From Codonopsis lanceolata (Eukaryota; Streptophyta; Magnoliopsida; Asterales; Campanulaceae): DNA of 64,000 nucleotides. Of the stretch, positions 1 through 12,400 are shown one piece after another. How positions within the stretch are numbered: the stretch's first letter is position 1; each line of letters starts with the position of its first letter. Made by a program: the position numbers and the translations under genes. The stretch spans positions 13,299,101-13,363,100 of the forward strand of contig CM028382.1 of assembly GCA_013146195.2 (NCBI GenBank), written 5' to 3'. The notes below the pieces were generated by a model. It was not told the origin of the DNA, ran no database searches, and saw only the letters and a program-made list of their open reading frames with translations.

Positions 1-189
1 AATTCTTAGTCCTTAGCCATCCAGGTAGTCTGGTTAATACTTTATAGCTTGTTGCGGTTATGAAGTTGACAGTTTTTATTCACATGGCTGAGAGTAGTTT
101 TTGTTTGCATGGATAGATTTAGTTTGAGGATGAGATGCAAGAACCATTATAAACATTTTCCAAAGCTGAATCAGTCAAATGGTACCTTT

Positions 190-850
190 TTTTATGATAG
201 AAAAGATGATATCATAGATACAAGAGTACACATATGCTGATAATATATTCCCCATTATAAACAAGTAGAAAAAAGACCAGGATCAAAACAAGAGATGAGA
301 CTAACATCTAAGAGCTGCCTTTCAATCTCTTGCTAGAGCCATGAAACCCAACCCCAACCTTGGTCCAAAGATGCCAAAACATAAAAATAAAAAAATCAGA
401 GGCACCCAAGGCCAGGTTAAGAATTAGCTTCCTGATCCCAAAGGTTCTAGGATTTCAATCCTGACACACCACAGGATAGTAAAGAGAGCAAAATTCCAAT
501 GAGCACGCCTCTCTTTTTCTTTTTCCAAAACTCTTCCATTTCTGAACCAACATATCCTTCAAAATATGAGGGTTGATTCACCACCTACTGTAAACAATCG
601 GCTCCTTTAAACCCAACCCACTCACAATGAAGAAAAAGGTGCTGACGTGTCTCACTAGCCTGCATGCAAAAATCTGGACTCAACACTATTTTATGATAGC
701 TCCTTTGCCTACAATTATTAGGATTGAGCTTGCCATGGATCAAAGACCAAACAAAACTCTATCTTTCAGAGGGATCTTTACCTTCCAAATGAAGTTGGAA
801 AGAGGGAAAGATAGAGAAACATTAGAGCGTCATAAGAAAGCACAAATGGA
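190..850 (-). mobile_element. LINE 3' remnant (zf-RVT region), decayed
   Basis: Read on the minus strand, this stretch gives broken pieces of the C-terminal zinc-finger region typical of plant L1-like LINE ORF2. They are a WKVKIPLKDRVLFGL-like segment, then SPDFCM, then ETRQHLFLHCEWVW, then WNFALFTILWCV, with stops and frame changes between them. A short T run near 188-194 fits the poly(A) tail of a minus-strand insertion. The element is 5'-truncated and not coding. It lies in the SMC3 intron or 5' region left of the first visible exon. Confidence 0.6.
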
Positions 851-2775
851 CTGACTACTGTAACTACCCAGTGAATTAAGACTCCAGATGTGCCTATCAG
901 CAGTATCCTCAGAAAGGGCACATTCCCAAGAGCGTGATGAGAGATTAGAGTTCATCAAACCCTGTCTCTCATAGAATTCCCGAAAAAGTAAAAAAAAATT
1001 AAAGAGAGATTATTAACGGTAGGAGCCCCATGTAATTAAGATAACTGAAAAATATGAGGAAAGCCTCTAGCAGGGGTCCTCCCCCAACCCAAGAATCCTC
1101 CCAGATGCCTTTTATGAACCATAAGTCTTACTAATAAACCATTTTACTTTTATTTCCATGAATTCTCTACATTAGAAAATTCAACTTCAAACTGCCATTC
1201 ACAAGAAGCTCCATGGTCCACACACTTCATTACTCTAACTGCTATTTCTCACCCGCTTAAAGCAAATTTGTGCCTCTTCCCCCTCAAACCCATTCAATCC
1301 TTGACTTTTGTCTTAGACTGGATGAAACCATGGACTTCGCTACCAAAATCATTTGCAAACAGCGTCTAGACAGTCTGTCTGATATCAAGTGTCAGGTGGA
1401 AAGATTTTCTCTCTTCTAGAGGTGAATTCCTATATTCTTGTCTATATCTGATAGCTAGAGGTAAACTTTGTTCTCTTTTTCTTTCCTTCCTATAGTTACT
1501 GTCTTCTCCTCCGACTTGCCCTATGTTAGAGGATATCTTTGATGGCTAATACTTGGTGTTTGATTCCACTGAAACTTGGGAGGTCATTGGCGAGGTCAGG
1601 GGTTTGAAGAGGGGTGGCTGGGGGTTTGGGTGGATGTGGATGTCTGGTTTGGATCTGGCTTTAGATCTGGTTATTCTTCCCGTTGTTCCTGATCAATATG
1701 GTGTGGGTTTGTTCTTGGTTGCTGTGGCATATCAGCAGTGTGCTCAGTGGTATTTCTGGCTGGGGTCCAGTTGGCATGGTTTAACATTGTCACCTGTTCT
1801 TTGACTCTCTTGTTGGCCTCTTTATTGGATTTCACTTTGTGTGGCCTGAAATTTTACTTCTCTTGTTTCTCGGCAGTTTTGCTAGAAATCCTAAAGATGT
1901 GGTAGTTGGGTTTTGGGTTTTATGTTGTTTGGATTAGACTGCATGTCAACTATGGCATTCAAGTGAATTTTCAGCATTGTGCTTTTCCCAGAGATCTCAA
2001 AGTCAGAAGTGAGATTGGTGCAAGTGTGGATTTGGTGTAGGGGTACATGTACATTTGCTTGTATTTGTGTTTGGGTGTGTTTGCATTTGCGTATCTGTCT
2101 GGTTGAGAGTTTGGGTGTTTTAGTGGATGTTGTTGAGCAGCCACATTTGAGGGTGTCTTGGGACTATGCACCTCGGATGGCAATCCGGTCTATTGACTTT
2201 TCCTCTACTCGCAAAGAATCATTTTTAGGCACTACAGCGAAAGCTTTAAGAGAAATTTCCTGTGATTCCTGGACTTGACCGGATTTAGGCGGATTATTCC
2301 TCCCATTACATTTCAATTTTAGAAAAATCTGTTGTTCTTTGACATTTGGAGTAGGAGAAGTGAAAAAAACGAGTCAAGACCCGAATGACTTCATAGTTGG
2401 CAAACTTTTGACAAGAATATGATTAGTAAAGGCCCTATTTCCCCGGAAGCAAATCTCTGCGGCATGTTGGTTATCACTTCTCACCTGGAATACACCATGG
2501 TGTAATTACACTTTTCTGTAAGTTAGAAGGCCATTCAACCTTCAATATATTCATAAATTGCCCTATTTTTCTAATTTAACAAAAATAGAATGGGTCCTAT
2601 CTCGGCTTGATTAGAAGTGAACATGCTATTATGTAATGTCTTTTTCAGTTATTGCAGGTTTCCACAAATATTCATCCTTGTTTTCTTACCCTTTTGTGCA
2701 CTAATGACGTATGAGTTTTCCTTGGTCCCCTTGCTATGTCCAGTAGTTTTTGACATTCTTTTATACTTCTGACAG
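851..2775. other. intron sequence, no recognised gene
   Basis: This stretch lies immediately upstream of the first visible SMC3 exon and ends in a normal acceptor (tctgacag). I looked for the missing SMC3 N-terminal exons, which should encode the GFKSYR and GANGSGKT motifs, and did not find them here. Open frames at 1553-1804 and 1979-2278 have composition and content that match no family I know and are probably chance ORFs. Confidence 0.5.
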
Positions 2776-3493
2776 GTTGATAAGGAGGAAGTGCGGTTGA
2801 GAAGAACAATTGGTCTCAAAAAGGATGAATACTTCTTGGATGGAAAGCATATAACGTTAGTACTACTACACCTGAAACAAACAGCATGCATACATACATA
2901 CATACCTCCTCGCTTCTTCCTCTGTTGGTTTAGTAGTATACTTGAAAAACATCTCTACAACCTTGCAGGAAAACTGAAGTTATGAATTTATTGGAAAGTG
3001 CTGGGTTCTCTCGCTCCAATCCTTACTATGTCGTGCAGCAGGGGAAAGTATGGTGCTTCTGCATGTATAAATTTTGATTGTATAATAGTGAACTACGACA
3101 GTACTTATGGACTGTTTTGTAGATAGCATCGTTGACATTGATGAAAGATTCAGAGCGACTTGACCTACTAAAGGAAATTGGTGGGACACGAGTTTATGAA
3201 GAGCGACGTCGTGAAAGTTTGAAAATTATGCAAGAAACCGGCAAGTCACTCTTTTGGCTTTCTTGCTTCTTGCTTATAGTGAATGCTTTTTCATTCTATC
3301 CTCCCCTCTTAAATTAGGTAATAAGAGAAATCAGATAATTCAAGTTGTGCAATACTTGGACGAGAGATTAAGAGAGCTGGACGAAGAGAAAGCAGAGCTC
3401 AAGAAATATCAACAGCTTGACAAACAGAGAAAATCTCTAGAGTACACCGTTTACGACAAAGAGCTTCATGATGCGCGGCAGAAATTAGGAGAG
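2776..3493 (+). CDS. SMC3: SMC3 exons, N-terminal head part (4 exons)
   Basis: The four exons encode about 151 residues that start at VDKEEVRLRR. The segment GLKKDEYFLD carries the paired lysines acetylated by the ESCO/CTF7 family to establish cohesion. NLLESAGFSRSNPYYVVQQGK follows, with the Q-loop. GGTRVYEERR and the beginning of the first coiled coil complete the block. The third exon ends at 3240 before a GC donor. The last exon ends in KELHDARQKLGE, and the protein resumes 13.8 kb further on without loss of residues. Confidence 0.95.
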
Positions 3494-6400
3494 GTTGGTT
3501 GTACCAGAAACTTGTTACCTGTTTTCTTACTTATTTCTTTTTTACTGTATTTGTTTTTAGTGGACATCAGCCTTAATGTTCGAGAGTCTAATGAATGACA
3601 GCCTTCACCTTGATCTTAATGAGTGATATACAATATGCATCACTATAACGTCATTGGTTGCTCACTTGATTTCTTACTCCCAAACAGTCAACCATAGCCT
3701 CTCTCAAGTATTCTTCCAGCTCAGAGGTGGATGATTTTCCCTCCTATCTAACCTTTGCATAATTTTTTATAAATTGGATAGTTTTGCCTGAAATTTGATA
3801 TGATTAGTTTTGCCTGAAATTTGATCTGAGTAGTCAAGCCAATATGCATAGTATGTGACTATGTATTACTGCTTCTAGTTAATTCTGTTCTAGGCTTATT
3901 TGTTTAATCTTAAATTTGCGGCTTTTTGTGTGGATTTTGAGAATCTTGAGAGGAAAATCAAAATGAACAAAGAAACATTTTCTTTTCTTTATTTTTGTAT
4001 GTTGTACACAGATAGAAGTTAGGTGATGCTGGATAGTGGAATTACATAAACTTATGTCAACAACAATCCCCACCCGTTTGCTGGATCATCTGGAAAGAAA
4101 GAAATGGTAGAGTTTTTGATTATGAAGAAAGGAGCGTTGAAAGGCTTAAAGACTCGATTCTCCAAACTCTGTTTTTTTGTTGTAATGAGTTGGAATCTGA
4201 GAGGGTTGATCCTTTTGTAGATTTTGTGGATAGCATTGCTACTAGGTAACTTGGCTGTTTGGTATTAGTTGAAAAAAGCGGAAGGCGAGAGGCGGGGCGG
4301 CGCAAAAGGGCACTCACAGAACAAATATTAAGGTCAAATTAATAAATATATATATAACTTAATAAATCTCCATAAAACATGTCATGAGTGATGAAAGTAA
4401 GTTAACAACATAATATTAATAACACAAATTTCATCATTCATAGTTGAAATTCCAAAGCATTAGATGAACTTAACTTAAATTCCAAACAAGAAAATAAATA
4501 GTCATTAAAGCAAATGAAAATAAAGACATGCAAAAGAGAACTAAAGTCATGAAATGTAATAATTAACAACTAACAACAACAACAAGCTAAAAATCCACAG
4601 AATCGATCTTGTCATCATCTCCATAATCTTTATCATCCTCATTCACAGGCATAGGCGCACATAAAAAGGCGCAAAATGGCACAAAAAAGGCGCAAAAAGC
4701 GCTCGTCGCCTGGCCTCATTCTTTCCAGGCGACAACCCCTCGCCTCCTCCCGCCTCTCGTCTTAGGCGCAAAAGCCGCTCGCCCCTTTTAAACTATGTTT
4801 GGTATACTCCCTATGTACATAGGTTGCGTCTCCCTTTTGGCACTTATTTATATATAATATTCTAACTTTACTTATCAAAAAAAAAAATCCCCACCCCACC
4901 TCCAAAAAAAGAAAAAAAGAAAAAGAAAACAGAAAAAAAGGTAGAAGAAAAGAAAAGAGAGCCTGATTTCATATAACTAAATAAAGAAAAAGGTAAACAT
5001 GATAAGATCTTGCTATCCAGGGTTTCGTGTATTTTACTTCACTAGACTTCCAACTTGTTTCTTTTCTCTATCCTTTTTTTTAGGTTGGGAGGCTCTTTGG
5101 TTTGATTTGTGAATATATTGGGATTGGCAATACTTCCTTCTCTAGTTCTATCGGAGTTAATGGCTTTTGATTCTTCATGTTGCCACCATTTCCCATTTCA
5201 TTGTTTTGGAGGGAGTACTTCCTTTTAGTATTTTCATTTTTCTGCAAAATTGTTTTGATCAAAAAAGGGGAGTTAGCTGCCTTGTTGAGTTCTACTTCAA
5301 GGCTTCATCCATCTCAAACTTCTGATAATATTGGGATTGACAATGCTTCCTTCTCTAGTTCTGTCGGAGCTATTGGCTTTTGATTCTTCATGTTGCCACC
5401 ATTTCCCATTTCATTGTTTTGGAGGGAGTACTTTCTTTTAGTATTTTCATTTTTCTGCAAAATTGTTTTGATAAAAAAGGGAAGTTAGCTGCCTTGTTGA
5501 GTTCTACTTCAATGCTTCATCCATCTCAAATTTCTGATAAGAAGATTTGGGTCTTTGGGTTGTTATGGCTGTTCTCTTCTTGAGCATGTGTTACTTATTT
5601 CTTTCATTTTATTGCTCCTTCATAGTTAAGAGGCTGATCTCATAGAAACCAAAATTCCATTCAAGTTCAAGACTCTTGTCTGGGCGCTTGCATCATTATA
5701 AATACTCGCATTATTATTATTGTTGTTGTTATTATTATTATTATTATTATTTTGATATGAAATGGAAAATCCAACAGACAGGCATGGTTCTTTGGTTGAA
5801 GCAACTTCATCATTTTCGTGTTCGGCTTGGACAGGAGCCCTTTTGGTTCCTAAGGGACGGATACACTCTGTAGATGTAGATTGACTGAACACAGAAACCT
5901 TCCTCTGGCAGGCGTACGTGTTTTTTGCAGGATTTATCTTTACTCATGTCTATAGTCTATTTTCCTGACTAAAGTAATCGTTGTACGTACAACATACCTT
6001 GGGGCTTTCCTTTCCAGGATCCGTCTTTCTCGAGCTTCTTTTCTTTCCTAAGCCGATTTTTTGCTTTAAACAAGTTCAGTAGTTACTAGAGGATCTCAAC
6101 TCCCTCCTTGTTCTATTTCCTTTGAATTAAGTGTTGATTCTCGTCTTTGATTCATTTATATGATAGCAAATTAACAATTGACCCCAAGGGGTGGGAGAGA
6201 TGGCAAGGGCACTCAGGCAAAGATCTTGAGGTCCTTGGTTCCAATCCCCATACCAAGAAAGTGCCACACTTTCCTATCAAAAAATTAAATATGATAGCAG
6301 TTAATTGATCTTTAATGTCTCACTTGACTCGTTCTCCCCCCAACTTGATGCTTTTCCCCCTTTATTCTTATATCAAGAAAGCTTTGGCTCATCTCAAGGT

Positions 6401-9400
6401 CAGGGATTCTGGGTTTCGTTTGGACCCTGGATCCTTTTTTTTTTTTGATAAAGGACCTTGGTTCCTAAGAGGCTTAATACAAATGATATCAGAACAGCTC
6501 GTAGGCCTTATAACAGGATTTCTCCCGACTAGTGGGTTATGTGTAGGCTTGCTTCCGAGTCATCTTTTTCACTATGGTGGATTTGGAATATCTTTGGAGT
6601 GGTCGGTGAATCTTGGGTTTGTCCGGAGTCCACGTTTTCTTCTTTACATCAGTTTGTGAGGATTTGTTAGGGAGAAGGATGCTAATATTTTGTGGGAGTG
6701 AGTTTCTTATTATTTTTCAGTTGTGTCCCTTCTCTTTTGATGAACCTCTCATTCATCTTTTGTATCTTTCGTATCTTTAATAATATATTCTTCTTTTCTT
6801 ATCAAAAAAAAAAAAATTAGGGTGTGAGAATTAGAAGCTTTAATGACAAGAGGGGTTACCTTTTGTTCATCTGTTGCTTTCATTTTTCATCCTTCTTTAA
6901 TAAAGTGCTAATTCTACCAGCCGTACTTGTGCTTTGACTTTTTTTTCCATGAATCGTCTCCTGAAACATACATAGCGTGTTTTTGGTACAAAGTAGGTAA
7001 ATTCAATTTGCACTTGATGTGCTCAAGATGGATGACAATAATATCCGATGGGATCCGTGATCATTGCCTTGCACTTGATGATTTTGAAGGTTTAAATACG
7101 TAAAGAAAATTTGGAACCTAGTTATTGAGAGGCTTGAATGTAGATTGGCATGGTGGAAGAAACAGTACCTGTCAAATGGGGGTAGGATGACTCTCATTAA
7201 AAGTACCCTGTCCAGCTTGCCTACATATTTTATGTCTATGAGTCTATCTTTGGCTAGCTGGTTGCAGTGGCAAAAAAACTAGAAAAACTGGAAAGAGATT
7301 TTTTGTGTGAGGGTCAATCGGAATAGAGAAAATTCCATCTGATCAAGTGGGAGACAGTACGTTCGAGTTTGAGGTATAGAGGGCTTGGGGTCAAGAATCT
7401 TAGGGTCTTTAACACAACTCTCACGGGGAAATGGCTTTGGCGATACTTTGGTGAGAAAGAGTCTCTTTGGAGGAAGGCAGTGGTAGGAAAATTTGGGGAC
7501 GACAGCCATAGGTGGTTCCCAAATGAGGTTCACTCTTCCTATGGTGTGGGAGTGGAAAGGCATTAGGAAACGGTGGGAAGTGCTGAAGAGATTTATTTCC
7601 TTTGACATCGGTAAGGGGGACTCAGTCAGCTTTTGGAATGATAAGTGGTGTGGCGAGAGAGAACTGTAGAGAGTTTTCCCTACCTGTACAGCATAGCAGT
7701 TGATAAAGAAGAGACTGTCAGCTCTTTTAGAAGTAATGCACTGTGGCATGGACTCCCTCTTTTAGAAGGAATGCACAAGATTGGGAAGTTGACATTTTGG
7801 GGCAATTTTTTGATCTGCTGTATAAGCAAAAGGTGAACAGGAATGTTGAAGATTCTGTGGCTTGGGCAGGAGAAAAGTGTAGAAAATTCTCTATCAAGTC
7901 CTTCTACAAGTCGTTCTACCGCAGTTTGTTGACAGGGCAGGACTACACTTTCCTTGGGGTAGTGTTTGGAAGACTAAAGCTCCTTTTAGGGTTGGTTTTT
8001 TTTGGGGGAAGCCGCAAATGAAGCCATTCTTATGGGAGACAATTTGAGGAGGAGCAGGATGATCTATGTCAATAGGTGTTTCATGTGCAAAAGGGAGGAA
8101 GAAAGTGTTAATCACCTTCTGTTACACTGCCCAATGGCTAAGGAAATTTGGAATTTCGTTCTCTGTTTATTCCAGGTGACATGGGTGAATCCTCTCTCTG
8201 TCAAAGAGATGTTGATGAGCTGGGCCTTCTTAAACCAAAGAAGAATCCTTGCAGTTTTTGAATGGCTGCGCCGGCAGCAATTTACTGGACTATTTGGAGA
8301 GAACGTAATTCCAGGGCATTTGAGAATACAGAGAGGAGCTGCGAGAATCTTAGAGAGAAAACAACCCAGCTTTTGTACATTTGGTGCCACGATGTGATCT
8401 CGCAAGGACTAAGCCCTGCTTTAGAGCTTGTGGATAACATATATGTAGGGTTGTAGGAATTCATGGCTTTTTCCTACTTCTGTAAATTGGACGCGTCACC
8501 TTTTTTGGCGCCTTATATGTATATATGTATATATATAGTCTTTACTTATATAAAAAAAAGAGGTTTAAAATGTATATACAATGTAAAAGTTGTTGAATTA
8601 TCTAATATAGGGTGCTATAGGTCACTTTAATTGAGTCTCAAGGGCCATCTTTTACCTAAGACCCTCATCAATCAATCCCCATCCCACAACAGACATTGTA
8701 GTTGTCCTCCCCTTGTGTGCACCACCACCGCCTGGATTACCACCAACCACCACCATTACCCTTTCCATTACCACATAACGTGACCACTATGACCCTTCTC
8801 CTCAACTCATCCCCTCCACTGCTGCCAACATCACCCCTCTCCTCAGTCTATCTCATCTCTCTCTCCCTCTTAGTATTTGTTGACCCAAGCCATTGTTGAG
8901 TCTAGATCTGGGCACCACCACCGCCTGTATTACCACCAACCACCACCATTGCCCTTTCCATTACCACATAACGTGACCACTGTGACCCTTCTCCTCAACT
9001 CGTCCCCTCCACTGCTGCCAACATCACCCCTCTCCTCAGTCTATCTCATGTCTCTCTCTCCCTCTCAGTATTTGTTGGCCCAAGCCATTGTTGAGTCTAG
9101 ATCTGGGTTAAGCGCTATCTTCTTTCACACACATACCCGGCTTAACTCGTGGCAGTTAGTCTAGATTGAGCAATCTGCGGAAAATGCAGTGTTGATGATG
9201 AGATGCAATGTTGAGTGTGGTTAATTTAAGAAAGAGATGAGGCAAGTAAGGGCTTTTGAGAGAGAGAGAGAGAGAGTTCAATTGAAGGGTGGTTTGTTTT
9301 TGTATATTTTCGCAAGGGAAGAAGATGATAAATATTTTTTGTTGTTATCTAGTATTTGCCCCTCAAAATAGATCATGTGAGAGGCATGTGATCACTTAAC

Positions 9401-12400
9401 ATGTTGTATATTAATGACATCCAACATATGGACCAACTGCATAAGTATTGTTCCTACGTTGTATTTTTTTACGAGGGACAATTTGTGGAAAGAGTCAAAG
9501 TGAATGTTCTACTGGTGTAATTAGCCTTATAATTAATGATATGGAGTTAGTAGATCTTCCTCTAGAAGGGGGAGAGTTTACGTGGTCCAGAAATAGTGAG
9601 GGGTTCCAATGTTCAAGAATAGACAAATTCTTAGTGACTCCAAGTTGGGTGGAGAAATTTGGGAGGGTATTGCGATTAGAATGTGGAGGGTTACATAAAG
9701 GGAAGTCCCCATTTCAATTTGAAATCATGTGGTTAGATGAGTCGGGTTTATGGAATGGTTCAAGGGGAAATGGTTATCAGAATTGTGTCTTGGAATGTGT
9801 GGGGCCTTAATGATGTAAATAAAAGAACTATGATAAAAGGATTGAGCAGGAGATGGAAACCGACTATTGTTTGTCTGCAGGAAACGAAGATGGAAAAGAT
9901 TGATGTTAGAATCATTGATAGTATTTGGAGTGCTAGAGGGGTGGATTGGGTTCATTTAGATTCTGTTGGAGCAGCTGGGGGGGTTCTAGTTATGTGGGAT
10001 AGAAGTGTTCTAGCGGAAGTTGATTCTGTGCTGGGAGAATTCTCAGTCTCCTGTCTTTTGAAGACATTGGATGATAATAGAGAGTGGCTCTTTACAGGGG
10101 TTTATGGGCCTTGTAGCAATGCTGTTAGGGAGAGATTTTGGGTGGAACTTCAGAATACAAAAGCTAGATGGAATGTGCCTTGGTGTGTAGGGGGTGACTT
10201 TAATGCGGTTAGATTCCCTCACGAACGTTCTGGTTCTCGAATCTACTCTAGAGAAATGATGAAGTTCAATGATTTTGTTAATGAAATGGAATTGGTGGAT
10301 CTTGCTTTGGTAGGGGGTGACTTCACGTGGTTTAGAAACGGGGAGCGTCATCAATTTTCGAGAATTGATAGATTCTTAATTTCAGGAGACTGGGAGTGCT
10401 GCTTTGGTAGTTCTGTTCAGTCCTGTCTTCCGAGGCTTTCTTCATATCATGTGCCTTTACTTCTTGAGTGTGATGGTAGTTCAAAAGGGAGAACTCCTTT
10501 TCGGTTTGAGAATATGTGGCTAAAAGAACCTGGGTTTCTGGATTGGGTGAAGGCTAGATGGGTCTCTTATTCGGTGGTAGGTGATCCAAGTTTCCGATTA
10601 GCTAGAAAACTGAAATTGCTCAAGGAGGATTTAAAAGTTTGGAATAGAGAGATCTTCGGCAAGGTGGAGTTTAAAATCAAATCCATTTCGGATGAGATTT
10701 GCTGACTGGATGAGAAAGCAGGGGCTGGTATATTGGATGATACAGAAGAATCCCTTAGGGTGCAGTTAAATCAGTAATTGAAGAGTCTTCTTATCCGCGA
10801 AGAGATTTGTTGGCGACAAAAGTCGCAGGTTCAGTGGTTAAAGGAGGGGGATAATAACACCAAGTTCTTTCACAGAATGGCAAAGATGCGTGGAGCAGCA
10901 AAAAAAATTAGGTCTGTCCAGATCGAAGGTGTGCAGTTAGAGGATGAGGCAGAGATTAGGGTTGGCATCATGAATTTTTTTAGGCGTCAGTTTGAAGAGA
11001 GTGGGGGTTGGAGACCAAATTTGGATGGTGTGGCCTTTGACAGTATCAGTGCTGATGATTCAGCAGCCTTGGAGTGCCCCTTTTCGATTGAGGAAGTGGC
11101 AGCAGTGCTTCGTAAGATGGAGGGAGATAAAGCCCCAGGTCCTGATGGGTTTTCTATGGCTTTTTTTCAGCATTGCTGGGAGGTGATTAAAGGGGATATT
11201 ATGGAGGTGTTTCAGTTCTTTCACTCCAGCATGAGATTTGAGAAAAGCCTTAATGCTGCTTTCATAGCCTTGATTCCGAAAAAGAGTGGTGCTAATGATT
11301 TGAAAGACTTTCGACCGATTAGCTTAGTTGGTGGCATCTACAAGCTGATTTCCAAAGTGCTAGCCCAAAGAATGAAGAGGGTTATGGATAGAATAATCTC
11401 GGTGTCGCAGCATGCTTTTGTGAAGGATAGACAGATTTTGGATGCGTCTTTTATTGCCAATGAAGTGGTGGATGACAGGTTGAAAAGCGGAGTCCCAGGG
11501 TTGTTGTGTAAGTTGGATATAGAGAAAGCTTATGATAATGTGAACTGGGACTTTTTGTTATATATGTTGGAAAGGATGGGTTTTGGTATCAAGTGGATTC
11601 AATGGATTAGATTCTGTATTTCTACGGTCCGCTTCTCTGTTTTGGTGAATGGGGAACCATCGGGATTTTTCTCTAGCTCGAGGGGTCTGCGTCAAGGTGA
11701 CCCTTTGTCCCCGTTTCTGTTTATCGTAGTTATGGAGGCTCTTAGCAGGATGATAAAGAGGGCAGTGCTGGAAGGTTTTATTAGTGGCTTTCAGGTGGGG
11801 AGGAGAGGGGAGAGGGTGGTGTCGGTATCCCATCTTCTTTTCGCAGATGACACCTTAGTTTTTTGTGGTGCAGATAAGGCTCAGTTGGGGTATCTTCGAT
11901 TGGTTTTATTATTCTTTCAAGCAGTTTCAAGCCTACGCATTAACATCTCTAAGAGTGAAATTATTCCTGTAGGGGTAGTGGAAAATGTTGGGGATCTTGC
12001 TGCATTCTTTGGTTGTAAGTCTGCTTTTCTTCCCGCCTATTACCTTGGTCTTCCCATAGGTGCACGATCAAAGCGAGGCGTTGTGGAATCCGGTGGTCGT
12101 GCGTTTGAGCGAGATTGGCGGGGTGGAAGCGTCAACTTCTTTCCAAGGGGAGATTAGTCTTAATCAAGAACACTCTTGCTAATTTACCGACCTATTTCTT
12201 ATCGCTCTTCGTGATTCCCGCCACAATAAGGCAAAGATTAGAAAAGTTGGAAAGGGATTTTTTGTGGGAAGGCGCAGATGAGCACAAGTTTCATTTAGTG
12301 AATTGGGAAAAGGTGTGTTCTAGGGTCCAAGAGGGAGGTCTGAATATCAGAAGACTAAAATTACTTAATGAGGCTTTGTTGGGAAAATGGTTGTGGAGGT

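Noticed and set aside
1553..2278. Two open frames of 83 and 99 codons as possible SMC3 N-terminal or separate genes
   Set aside because: They contain none of the SMC3 N-terminal motifs, no splice pattern connects them to 2776, and the composition (Val/Trp/Cys-rich) follows GT-rich DNA.
5626..5892. Minus-strand frame with a run of asparagines
   Set aside because: The run is the translation of a trinucleotide microsatellite and nothing around it is conserved.
8702..9164. Pro/Ser/Leu-rich frames in the duplicated CCACCA region
   Set aside because: Both come from the same tandem unit with biased composition, and there is no start context or domain.
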